Below are positions 34,159 to 40,587 of a DNA stretch of 40,587 nucleotides, one piece after another. The stretch is from Streptosporangium minutum. GTDB lineage: Bacteria; Actinomycetota; Actinomycetes; Streptosporangiales; Streptosporangiaceae. The stretch is from NCBI RefSeq assembly GCF_002149035.1, contig NZ_NGFP01000054.1, forward strand, positions 1 to 40,587, in the 5' to 3' direction. Under the pieces are notes generated by a model. That model was not told where the DNA came from and made no database searches. It saw only the letters and a program-made list of their open reading frames with translations. Position 1 is the first letter of the stretch; every line of letters begins with the position of its first letter. The position numbers were made by a program, and so were the translations under genes.

Positions 34159-35505
34159 ATGAAGATCATCAATCCGACGACCGAAGAGGTGCTCGCCGAG
34201 GTCGCGTCCGCGGACGCCGCCGAGGTGGACCGGGCGGTGGAGCGCGCCAGGCGCGCCTTCGCCACCTGGCGGAACGTCGGCCCGGGGGACCGGGCCCGGC
34301 TGCTGCGCGCCTTCGCCTCCCTGGTGGAGGAGCACGCCGAGGAGCTGGCCCAGCTGGAGATCGCCAACTCCGGGCACACGGTCGGCAACGCCCGCTGGGA
34401 GGCGGGCAACGTCCGCGACGTGCTGAACTTCTACGCCGGGGCGCCCGAGCGCAACCACGGCAGGCAGATCCCGGTGTCCGGCGGGCTGGACGTCACCTTC
34501 CGGGAACCGCTGGGCGTCGTCGGCGTCATCGTGCCGTGGAACTTCCCGATGGTCATCATGACCTGGGGGGTGGCCCCCGCGCTGGCCGCGGGGAACACGG
34601 TGATCGTCAAGCCCGCCGAGTGGACGCCGCTGACCGCGCTGCGGCTGGCGGAGCTGGCCCTCGCGGCCGGCCTCCCCGAGGGGGTGCTCCAGGTCCTGCC
34701 CGGCGCCGGGGAGGTCGCCGGGGCCCGGCTGGTCGACCACCCCGACGTGGCGAAGATCGTGTTCACCGGCTCGACCGAGGTCGGCAAGGAGATCGCCGCC
34801 AAGTGCGCCGCGCAGGTCAAGCGGATCACGCTGGAGCTGGGCGGCAAGAGCGCCAACGTGGTCTTCGCCGACGCCGACCTGGAGAAGGCCGCGGCCACCG
34901 CGCCGTACGCGGTGTTCGACAACGCGGGCCAGGACTGCTGCGCGCGCTCCCGCATCCTGGTCGAGCGGCCGGTGTACGACGACTTCCTGGAACGGCTCGC
35001 GGCGGCGGTGCTGAAGGTCAGGGTCGGCGACCCGCGCGAGGAGGGCACCGAGATGGGCCCGCTGATCAGCGCCGAGCACCGGGACCGGGTCGCCTCCTTC
35101 GTCACCGGGCCGGTCCACCTGCAGGGGCCGTGCCCGCCGGGTCCGGGCTTCTGGTTCCCGGCGACGGTCCTGACCCCCGGCCGCCTCGACGACCCGGCGT
35201 TCACCGAGGAGATCTTCGGCCCGGTGGTGTCGGTGGTCCCGTTCGACGGCGAGGCCGACGCCGTACGGATCGCCAACGACACCAGGTACGGCCTCAGCGG
35301 GTCCATCTGGACCAGGGACGTCGGCCGCGCGCTGCGGGTGGCGCGGGCGGTCGAGGCGGGCAACCTCAGCGTGAACTCCCATTCGAGCGTCCGCTACTGG
35401 ACGCCGTTCGGCGGATTCAAGCAGTCCGGGCGCGGCCGCGAGCTGGGCCCCGACGCCCTGTCCGCGTTCACCGAGACCAAGAACGTCTTCATTTCGGAGG
35501 ATTGA
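34159..35505 (+). CDS. Aldehyde dehydrogenase
   Basis: This 448-residue NAD(P)-dependent aldehyde dehydrogenase has the catalytic cysteine in NAGQDCCARSR and the glutamate in TLELGGKSANVVF. The nucleotide site is marked by VIVPWNFPMVIM and FTGSTEVGKEI. It is slightly shorter than the usual 480: the segment after ISAEHRDRVASFV is contracted by some ten residues in a surface loop. The ATG at 34159 is 2 bases after the ligase stop; a GTG at 34153 overlapping the stop is an alternative. In context it would oxidise the aldehyde of a gamma-glutamyl amine to an acid. Confidence 0.9.
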   Translation: MKIINPTTEEVLAEVASADAAEVDRAVERARRAFATWRNVGPGDRARLLRAFASLVEEHAEELAQLEIANSGHTVGNARWEAGNVRDVLNFYAGAPERNHGRQIPVSGGLDVTFREPLGVVGVIVPWNFPMVIMTWGVAPALAAGNTVIVKPAEWTPLTALRLAELALAAGLPEGVLQVLPGAGEVAGARLVDHPDVAKIVFTGSTEVGKEIAAKCAAQVKRITLELGGKSANVVFADADLEKAAATAPYAVFDNAGQDCCARSRILVERPVYDDFLERLAAAVLKVRVGDPREEGTEMGPLISAEHRDRVASFVTGPVHLQGPCPPGPGFWFPATVLTPGRLDDPAFTEEIFGPVVSVVPFDGEADAVRIANDTRYGLSGSIWTRDVGRALRVARAVEAGNLSVNSHSSVRYWTPFGGFKQSGRGRELGPDALSAFTETKNVFISED

Positions 35506-35510
35506 CAGCC

Positions 35511-36275
35511 ATGCAGCGTTTGCAGGACCGGGTCGCCGTCATCACCGGCGCGGGCAGCGGGATCGGCCTGGCCACCGCCCGCCGGTTCGCCGAGGAGGGG
35601 GCCCGCGTCGTGTGCGTGGACCTGGACGAGGCGAGCGGGTCGGCGGCCGCGGCCGAGGTGGGCGGCCTGTACGTCAAGGCCGACGTCACCGTCGAGGAAG
35701 ACGTCGTCCGGGCGTTCCGGACGGCGTTCGACACCTACGGCAGCGTGGACGTCGCCTTCAACAACGCGGGCATCTCACCGCCCGAGGACGACTCGATCCT
35801 GGAGACCGGCATCGACGCCTGGCGCAGGGTGCAGGAGGTCAACCTCACCTCGGTCTACCTGTGCTGCAAGCACGCCATCCCCTACATGCGGCGCCAGGGC
35901 AAGGGGTCGATCATCAACACCGCGTCCTTCGTGGCCGTGATGGGCTCGGCCACCAGCCAGATCTCCTACACCGCGTCCAAGGGCGGGGTGCTGGCCATGT
36001 CCCGCGAGCTCGGCGTGCAGTTCGCCCGCGAGGGCATCCGGGTCAACGCCCTGTGCCCGGGACCGGTCAACACGCCGCTGCTGCGGGAGCTGTTCGCCAA
36101 GGACCCCGAGCGGGCGCAGCGCCGCCTGGTGCACATCCCGGTCGGCCGGTTCGCCGAGGCCTCCGAGATCGCCGCCGCGGTGGCGTTCCTGGCCTCCGAC
36201 GACGCGAGCTTCGTCACCGGGTCGGAGTTCCTGGTGGACGGCGGCATCTCGGGCGCCTACGTCACCCCCCTGTGA
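35511..36275 (+). CDS. Short-chain dehydrogenase in the gamma-glutamyl-amine cluster
   Basis: This 254-residue classical SDR has the cofactor motif TGAGSGIG, an acidic VCVDLDE suggesting NAD preference, NNAG, catalytic serine in NTASF and the YTASK active site. It starts 5 bases after the aldehyde dehydrogenase stop, following CGGAGG. A putrescine pathway needs a flavin amine oxidase at this position, while an ethanolamine pathway needs an alcohol dehydrogenase. An SDR with NAD preference suits the latter, although 3-oxoacyl reductase-like activity cannot be excluded. Confidence 0.88.
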   Translation: MQRLQDRVAVITGAGSGIGLATARRFAEEGARVVCVDLDEASGSAAAAEVGGLYVKADVTVEEDVVRAFRTAFDTYGSVDVAFNNAGISPPEDDSILETGIDAWRRVQEVNLTSVYLCCKHAIPYMRRQGKGSIINTASFVAVMGSATSQISYTASKGGVLAMSRELGVQFAREGIRVNALCPGPVNTPLLRELFAKDPERAQRRLVHIPVGRFAEASEIAAAVAFLASDDASFVTGSEFLVDGGISGAYVTPL

Positions 36276-36431
36276 TCGCCCCCGGGCGGGCCGGCGGCGT
36301 CCGGGCTCACGCCCCCCGGTCGCCGTCGCGGCGGGCGGTCCCCGGGTTTGCCCGCCCCATACCTCCTCCTCGATAACGTGCCGGGAGGCGGTCACGGACC
36401 CCGCGTCCCGGCATCCGGCAAGAAAGAGATC

Positions 36432-37127
36432 ATGTCCCGCCCCGTCATCGGCATCACCTGCTACGTCGAGCCCGCGAAGTTCACCGTCTGGGAGATGACC
36501 ACCGCGCTCCTGCCGTACGGCTACGTCGACCACGTGGTCCGCGCGGGCGGGCAGCCGGTGATCCTGCCTCCGGCGGGCGACCCCGCCGCGCTGGCGGGAC
36601 GGCTGGACGGGCTGATCCTGGCCGGCGGCGGGGACGTCGACCCGGCCCGGTACGGCGAGGCCGCGCACGAGCGGACCGGCCACGTCCGGGGTTTCCGGGA
36701 CGACGCCGAGTTCGGGCTGGTACGGGCGGCCCTGGAGCGGGGCATCCCGTTCCTGGGGGTCTGCCGGGGCCTGCAGGTCCTGAACGTCGCCCTCGGCGGC
36801 AGCCTCCGCCAGCACCTGCCCGACGTGGTCGGCCACCACGGGCACGCCCCCGCCCCCGGCGCCTTCGGCCGGATGCCGGTACGGCCGGCGCCCGGCAGCC
36901 GGCTCGCCAAGATCCTCGACGTCGAGACCGCGGACGTGGCCCACTACCACCACCAGGCCGCCGACCGGCTGGGCGCGGGCCTGACCGCGACCGCGCACGC
37001 CGACGACGGCACGGTCGAGGCGGTGGAGCTGGAGGACCACCCGTTCGCCCTCGCGGTCCAGTGGCATCCCGAGGCCGACGACGAGAGCCCGCTGTTCGAG
37101 GAGCTGGTACGGCGGAGCCGCCCCTGA
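36432..37127 (+). CDS. Gamma-glutamyl-GABA hydrolase-like class I glutamine amidotransferase (PuuD-like)
   Basis: This 231-residue hydrolase has the nucleophile cysteine in FLGVCRGLQVLNVALGG and the histidine-glutamate pair in VQWHPE. PuuD cleaves gamma-glutamyl-GABA to glutamate and GABA. Related enzymes can act on other gamma-glutamyl acids. The gene lies 156 bases after the SDR, with AAGAGA upstream, and probably has its own promoter or processing site. As the last enzyme of the cluster it would regenerate the glutamate used by the ligase. Confidence 0.9.
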   Translation: MSRPVIGITCYVEPAKFTVWEMTTALLPYGYVDHVVRAGGQPVILPPAGDPAALAGRLDGLILAGGGDVDPARYGEAAHERTGHVRGFRDDAEFGLVRAALERGIPFLGVCRGLQVLNVALGGSLRQHLPDVVGHHGHAPAPGAFGRMPVRPAPGSRLAKILDVETADVAHYHHQAADRLGAGLTATAHADDGTVEAVELEDHPFALAVQWHPEADDESPLFEELVRRSRP

Positions 37128-37134
37128 ACGGCCC

Positions 37135-37200
37135 GGCCGCCTGCGGCCCGCCTCCCTGCCGCCTGCCGGCCGCCTGCGGCCCGCCTGCCTGCCGCCTGCT
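37135..37200. repeat. Tandem pair of 33-bp repeats
   Basis: Two adjacent 33-base copies (37135-37167 and 37168-37200) agree at 31 of 33 positions, starting GGCCGCCTGCGGCCCGCC. They are followed by short CCGAAC-type repeats up to about 37310. No gene is evident here, between the PuuD-like gene and the glycine riboswitch. Confidence 0.8.
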
Positions 37201-37376
37201 TGCCGCCCCGGAAATCCCCCGAGCCGCCCAGAACCGCTCCGCACCGCAGAAACACTCCGAACCGCTACCAAACCGCCCCGAACTGCCTCGAACCGCTCCG
37301 AACGGCGAGAACACGCCGTCCGGGGGATTTCGCTCGGCCGGTGCGGACGGTTAGGCTGGCCACGACACCGATGAAT

Positions 37377-37546
37377 CCCGTGCGGGAGAGCGTCCTGACA
37401 TCCAGACCAGGACCCCTGAAGGAGCAAGCCCTCCCCGCGAACCTCTCAAGGCAAAGGACCGTACGGGTAGGTGCCCTCTGGAAAGCAGGCCTGGCGGCCT
37501 CGCCGAAGGTGAAAGTCCGGCAAAAACCGGGCGAAGCTCTCAGGCA
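37377..37546 (+). promoter_or_regulatory. Tandem glycine riboswitch (two aptamers)
   Basis: Two glycine aptamers are recognisable. Aptamer I starts with P1 CCCGT (37377-37381), has the conserved GCGGGAGAG, CTGAAGGAGCAA and CTCTCAAGGCAAAGGACC segments, and closes at ACGGG (37463-37467). Aptamer II runs from TGCC (37472-37475) through GCCCTCTGGAAAG and CGCCGAAGGTGAAAG to CTCTCAGGCA (37537-37546). Its P1 is TGCC/GGCA. Downstream genes gcvT and gcvH are the classical targets, normally switched on by glycine. The linker between aptamers is only a few bases. Confidence 0.9.
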
Positions 37547-37592
37547 TCGATGACAGAGGGGGAGGATGCTCTCATCTGTCCCCTGCCTGAGG
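37539..37592 (+). promoter_or_regulatory. Riboswitch expression platform and gcvT ribosome-binding site
   Basis: CTCAGGCA (37539-37546) is perfectly complementary to TGCCTGAG (37584-37591). The latter includes the Shine-Dalgarno element CTGAGG, seven bases from the gcvT ATG at 37600. An inner GACAGA/TCTGTC helix (37552-37557 with 37575-37580) can support the fold. The first element is also the 3' strand of aptamer II P1, so the two helices compete. No T-run follows, so control of translation is the simplest reading. Confidence 0.7.
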
Positions 37593-37599
37593 TGCGAAC

Positions 37600-38688
37600 A
37601 TGTCCCGACCTACGCCGCTGCGCGGTGTCCACGAGACCCTCGGCGCGACGCTGACCGACTTCGCGGGCTGGCTGATGCCGCTGCGCTACGGCAGCGAGTC
37701 CACCGAGCACAACGCGGTCCGCCAGGCGGCGGGCCTGTTCGACCTGTCCCACATGGGCGAGATCTTCGTGACCGGCCCGCAGGCCGGCGAGGCCCTCGAC
37801 TACGCGCTGGTGGGCCACCTCTCCGTTCTCGAACCGGGCCGCGCCCGCTACACGATGATCGTCGCCCCCTCCGGCGGCGTGCTCGACGACCTGATCGTCT
37901 ACCGCCTGGCGGACGAGGAGTTCATGGTCGTCGCCAACGCCTCCAACTACCCGAGGGTCGCCGCTGAGCTCACCGAGCGCGCCAAGGCCTTCGACGCCGC
38001 CGTGGAGGACCGCTCCGAGCAGTACGCGCTGGTCGCCGTCCAGGGCCCGCACTCCCGCGCCATCCTGGGCAAGCTGACCGACGCCGACCTCGACGGCCTC
38101 AAGTACTACGCCGGCCTGCCCGCCACGGTGGCCGGCCGCGAGGCCCTCCTCGCCCGCACCGGATACACCGGCGAGGACGGCTTCGAGCTGTTCGTCGCGG
38201 CCGGCGACGCCGAACCGCTCTGGGCCGCGCTCACCGAGGCGGGCGAGCCGTACGGACTGGTCCCTGCCGGGCTGTCCGCGCGTGACACCCTCCGCCTGGA
38301 AGCGGGCATGCCGCTGTACGGCAACGAGCTGTCGGCCGACCTGACTCCGTTCGACGCGGGGCTCGGCCGTGTGGTGAGGTTTGACAAGCCGGGTGACTTC
38401 GTCGGCCGGGCCGCCCTGGAGCCTCTCAAGGACGTCCCACCGAGCCGTCGCCTGGTCGGACTGGTCGCGACAGGCCGCCGGGTCCCCCGGCACGGCTATC
38501 CGGTGGTCTCCGCCGACGGCGCCGTCGTCGGCGAGGTCACCAGCGGAGCGCCCTCCCAGTCCCTGGGCAGGCCCATCGCCATGGCCTACGTGGACGACGG
38601 GCTGTCCACCGGCCTGGCCGTGGACATCCGGGGCAGTCGTGAGCCGGTCGATGTGGTCGAACTGCCTTTCTACAGGAGGAAAAAATGA
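37600..38688 (+). CDS. gcvT: Glycine cleavage system T protein, aminomethyltransferase
   Basis: This 362-residue T protein transfers the methylene group from aminomethyl-lipoyl-H protein to tetrahydrofolate, releasing ammonia. Characteristic segments are [12 protein letters not shown] at the front, [10 protein letters not shown], the [20 protein letters not shown] motif near residue 225, and the C-terminal barrel [21 protein letters not shown]. It lies directly under the glycine riboswitch and overlaps gcvH by 4 bases. The P protein gene (gcvP) is not in the window. Confidence 0.97.
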   Translation: MSRPTPLRGVHETLGATLTDFAGWLMPLRYGSESTEHNAVRQAAGLFDLSHMGEIFVTGPQAGEALDYALVGHLSVLEPGRARYTMIVAPSGGVLDDLIVYRLADEEFMVVANASNYPRVAAELTERAKAFDAAVEDRSEQYALVAVQGPHSRAILGKLTDADLDGLKYYAGLPATVAGREALLARTGYTGEDGFELFVAAGDAEPLWAALTEAGEPYGLVPAGLSARDTLRLEAGMPLYGNELSADLTPFDAGLGRVVRFDKPGDFVGRAALEPLKDVPPSRRLVGLVATGRRVPRHGYPVVSADGAVVGEVTSGAPSQSLGRPIAMAYVDDGLSTGLAVDIRGSREPVDVVELPFYRRKK

Positions 38689-39074
38689 GCAGCATTCCCG
38701 ATGACCTGCACTACACCAAGGAGCACGAGTGGATCTCGGGCATCGATGACGGTCTGACCCTCACCGTGGGAATCACCGCCTACGCCGCCGAGGCGCTGGG
38801 TGACGTGGTCTACGTGCAGGTCCCCGAGGTCGGCACGGCGGTCAGCCCCGGTGACGCCGTCGGCGAGGTCGAGTCGACCAAGTCGGTGAGCGACATCTTC
38901 GCCCCCGTGGGCGGTGAGATCGTCGAGGTCAACCAGGCGGTCGTGGACGACCCCTCCCTGGTCAACAGCGACTCCTACGGGGAGGGCTGGCTGTTCCGCG
39001 TCCGTCTTGAGGGCGACGCCGACGACCTGCTGTCCGCCGAGGAGTACACCGCTCTCACTTCAGGCGAGTCCTGA
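38685..39074 (+). CDS. gcvH: Glycine cleavage system H protein
   Basis: This 129-residue lipoyl carrier protein shuttles the aminomethyl group between P, T and L proteins. The lipoylated lysine lies in [15 protein letters not shown]. The N-terminal YTKEHEWI and the glutamate-rich [20 protein letters not shown] are typical. The ATG at 38685 overlaps the gcvT stop, with AGGAGG inside gcvT. Confidence 0.97.
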   Translation: MSSIPDDLHYTKEHEWISGIDDGLTLTVGITAYAAEALGDVVYVQVPEVGTAVSPGDAVGEVESTKSVSDIFAPVGGEIVEVNQAVVDDPSLVNSDSYGEGWLFRVRLEGDADDLLSAEEYTALTSGES

Positions 39075-39088
39075 AATTTTTCCTCTTG

Positions 39089-39130
39089 CGCCGTGATCAT
39101 GCGCGCCACCGGGCGCGCATGATCACGGCG
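39089..39130 (+). terminator. Perfect 19-bp hairpin between gcvH and sdaA
   Basis: CGCCGTGATCATGCGCGCC (39089-39107) and its exact complement (39112-39130) flank a 4-base loop ACCG, giving a perfect 19-bp stem. It lies 14 bases after the gcvH stop and ends 23 bases before the sdaA ATG, with no T-run after it. It may stop or attenuate readthrough into sdaA. Confidence 0.75.
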
Positions 39131-39153
39131 ATGTGAAGGCAGGGACCAGATCA

Positions 39154-40530
39154 ATGGCGATCAGCGTCTTCGATCTCTTCAAGATCGGAATCGGCCCGTC
39201 CAGCTCGCACACCGGCGGGCCGATGGCCGCCGCGCACAAATTCGCCCGCGGCCTCGACCAGGACGGGCTCCTGGAGAAGACCGCCGGAGTCGAGGTGATC
39301 CTGTACGGCTCACTCGGACTGACCGGCAAGGGCCACGGCAGTGACAAGGCCGTCCTCCTCGGCCTGTCCGGCGAGAAGCCGGAGCTCGTGGACGTCGACA
39401 CCGTCGACGACCGGCTGGCCGCCATGCGCGACTCCGGGACGATCTCTCTGTACGGCACGCGCGAGATCCCCTTCGTGGTCGGCGAGCATCTCGTCTTCGA
39501 ACGCAAGATCTCGCTGCCGCACCACCCCAACGGCATGCGATTCACCGCCCTGTCCGAGGCCGGAGAGCCGCTCCGCGAGAAGGTCTACTACTCGGTGGGC
39601 GGCGGCTTCGTCGTGGACGAGAACGCCACCGGCGCCGACCGGATCAAACCCGACGACACCGTCCTGCCGCACCCCTTCACGACAGCCGCCGAACTGCTCG
39701 CCCACTGCGCGGAGACCGGCCTGTCGATCTCCGGGCTGATGATGGAGAACGAGAAGGCCTTCGGCCGCTCGGAGCAGGAGATCCGCGACCAGTTGCTGAC
39801 CCTGTGGCAGGTCATGTCCGAGTGCGTCCGGCGCGGCACCGCCAAGGAGGGCGTGCTACCCGGCGGGCTGAAGGTCAGGCGCCGGGCCCACCAGCTCTAC
39901 CGGCGGCTGCAGAGCGAGTCCCCCGAGAAGGACCCGCTCCAGGCCATGGACTGGGTCTCGCTGTACGCCCTCGCGGTGAACGAGGAGAACGCGGCGGGCG
40001 GCCGGATCGTCACCGCCCCGACCAACGGCGCCGCGGGCATCATCCCGGCCGTGCTCACCTACTACGACCGCTTCACCCCCAAGTCCGACGACGACGGCGT
40101 GGTCCGCTTCCTGCTCACCGCCGGGGCGATCGGCGTGCTGTTCAAGGAGAACGCCTCCATCTCCGGCGCCGAGGTCGGCTGCCAGGGCGAGGTCGGCTCG
40201 GCCTGCTCGATGGCCGCCGCCGGGCTCACCGAGGTGCTGGGCGGCACCCCGGAGCAGGTCGAGAACGCCGCCGAGATCGGCATCGAACACAACCTGGGCC
40301 TGACCTGCGACCCCATCGGGGGCCTGGTCCAGATCCCGTGCATCGAGCGCAACGCGGTGGCCTCGATCAAGGCCATCGCCGCCGCCCGGATCGCGCTGCG
40401 CGGCGACGGCCGCCACTTCGTCTCCCTGGACAAGGCCATCAAGACGATGCGCGACACCGGCCGCGACATGCTCGACAAGTACAAGGAGACCAGCCGGGGC
40501 GGCCTGGCCGTCAACGTCATCGAGTGCTGA
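39154..40530 (+). CDS. sdaA: L-serine dehydratase, iron-sulfur type, single chain
   Basis: This 458-residue single-chain L-serine ammonia-lyase converts serine to pyruvate and ammonia. The N-terminal beta domain shows [21 protein letters not shown]. The C-terminal alpha domain carries the cysteines for the catalytic 4Fe-4S cluster in [12 protein letters not shown] and [13 protein letters not shown]. The ATG at 39154 begins MAISVFDLF; an in-frame GTG at 39133 would add seven residues and lies just past the hairpin. Serine is made from glycine by serine hydroxymethyltransferase, so sdaA completes a glycine-to-pyruvate route with the gcv genes. Confidence 0.96.
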   Translation: MAISVFDLFKIGIGPSSSHTGGPMAAAHKFARGLDQDGLLEKTAGVEVILYGSLGLTGKGHGSDKAVLLGLSGEKPELVDVDTVDDRLAAMRDSGTISLYGTREIPFVVGEHLVFERKISLPHHPNGMRFTALSEAGEPLREKVYYSVGGGFVVDENATGADRIKPDDTVLPHPFTTAAELLAHCAETGLSISGLMMENEKAFGRSEQEIRDQLLTLWQVMSECVRRGTAKEGVLPGGLKVRRRAHQLYRRLQSESPEKDPLQAMDWVSLYALAVNEENAAGGRIVTAPTNGAAGIIPAVLTYYDRFTPKSDDDGVVRFLLTAGAIGVLFKENASISGAEVGCQGEVGSACSMAAAGLTEVLGGTPEQVENAAEIGIEHNLGLTCDPIGGLVQIPCIERNAVASIKAIAAARIALRGDGRHFVSLDKAIKTMRDTGRDMLDKYKETSRGGLAVNVIEC

Positions 40531-40531
40531 A

Positions 40532-40557
40532 CGGGGCGCCCGGCACCGGGCGCCCCG
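40532..40557 (+). terminator. Hairpin terminator after sdaA
   Basis: CGGGGCGCCCGG (40532-40543) pairs with CCGGGCGCCCCG (40546-40557), starting one base after the sdaA stop. The minimal loop means the top pairs probably stay open. No T-run follows. Confidence 0.7.
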
Positions 40558-40587
40558 CTCCGCAGGCCCCTCGACGCTCTGCAGGCC

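Overview
The window is a very GC-rich stretch whose coding sequences have a strong third-position G/C bias, whose starts are often GTG, and whose genes often overlap by ATGA or GTGA. A conservon signalling operon, an amtB-glnK-glnD operon with a GlnR-type operator and a DmdR/IdeR-type iron box all point to a filamentous actinobacterium, possibly Streptosporangiaceae; the family level is inference. No rRNA, tRNA, CRISPR array or insertion sequence was seen.

Layout. 1-3.9 kb (+): betaine-type ABC uptake, with a permease made of two fused modules and two tandem paralogous binding lipoproteins. 4.1-8.4 kb (-): a complete conservon (NIT-domain histidine kinase, roadblock protein, DUF742 protein, small GTPase). 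8.5-12.5 kb (-): amtB-glnK-glnD nitrogen control. 12.7-14.3 kb (+): an iron-box-controlled siderophore-binding lipoprotein and a small secreted lectin-like protein. 14.4-15.3 kb (-): a group 2 sigma factor. 15.5-19.2 kb and 23.4-25.1 kb (-): two histidine-utilisation units (M20 amidohydrolase-hutF-hutI, and hutU) that share the operator-like palindrome TGAATG-N4-CATTCA, with a MurR/RpiR-family regulator beside hutU. Between them lie an SDR and a PadR-ABC efflux operon. 25.4-27.1 kb (-): an ABC exporter behind a duplicated operator that overlaps its promoter. The position opposite it holds a broken phosphotransferase remnant instead of a regulator. 27.8-29.3 kb (-): an orphan ACP-ketosynthase pair. 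29.6-32.0 kb (-): small accessory genes, including a ribbon-helix-helix antitoxin-like protein with its own operator, an AbiEii-like nucleotidyltransferase with a partner, and a membrane protein. 32.0-37.1 kb: a GntR regulator divergent from a glutamine-synthetase-like enzyme, aldehyde dehydrogenase, SDR and PuuD-like hydrolase. 37.4-40.6 kb (+): a tandem glycine riboswitch, then gcvT, gcvH and sdaA.

How the parts may fit together. Most of the window handles nitrogen and one-carbon supply: betaine and ammonium uptake, PII signalling, histidine breakdown, gamma-glutamylated amine breakdown, glycine cleavage and serine deamination. The most interesting proposal is that the 32.8-37.1 kb cluster oxidises gamma-glutamylethanolamide (alcohol to aldehyde to acid, then hydrolysis) and so releases glycine directly upstream of a glycine-sensing riboswitch that controls glycine cleavage. 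The riboswitch itself seems to work by hiding the gcvT ribosome-binding site, because the strand that closes its second aptamer is also perfectly complementary to the sequence around that site.
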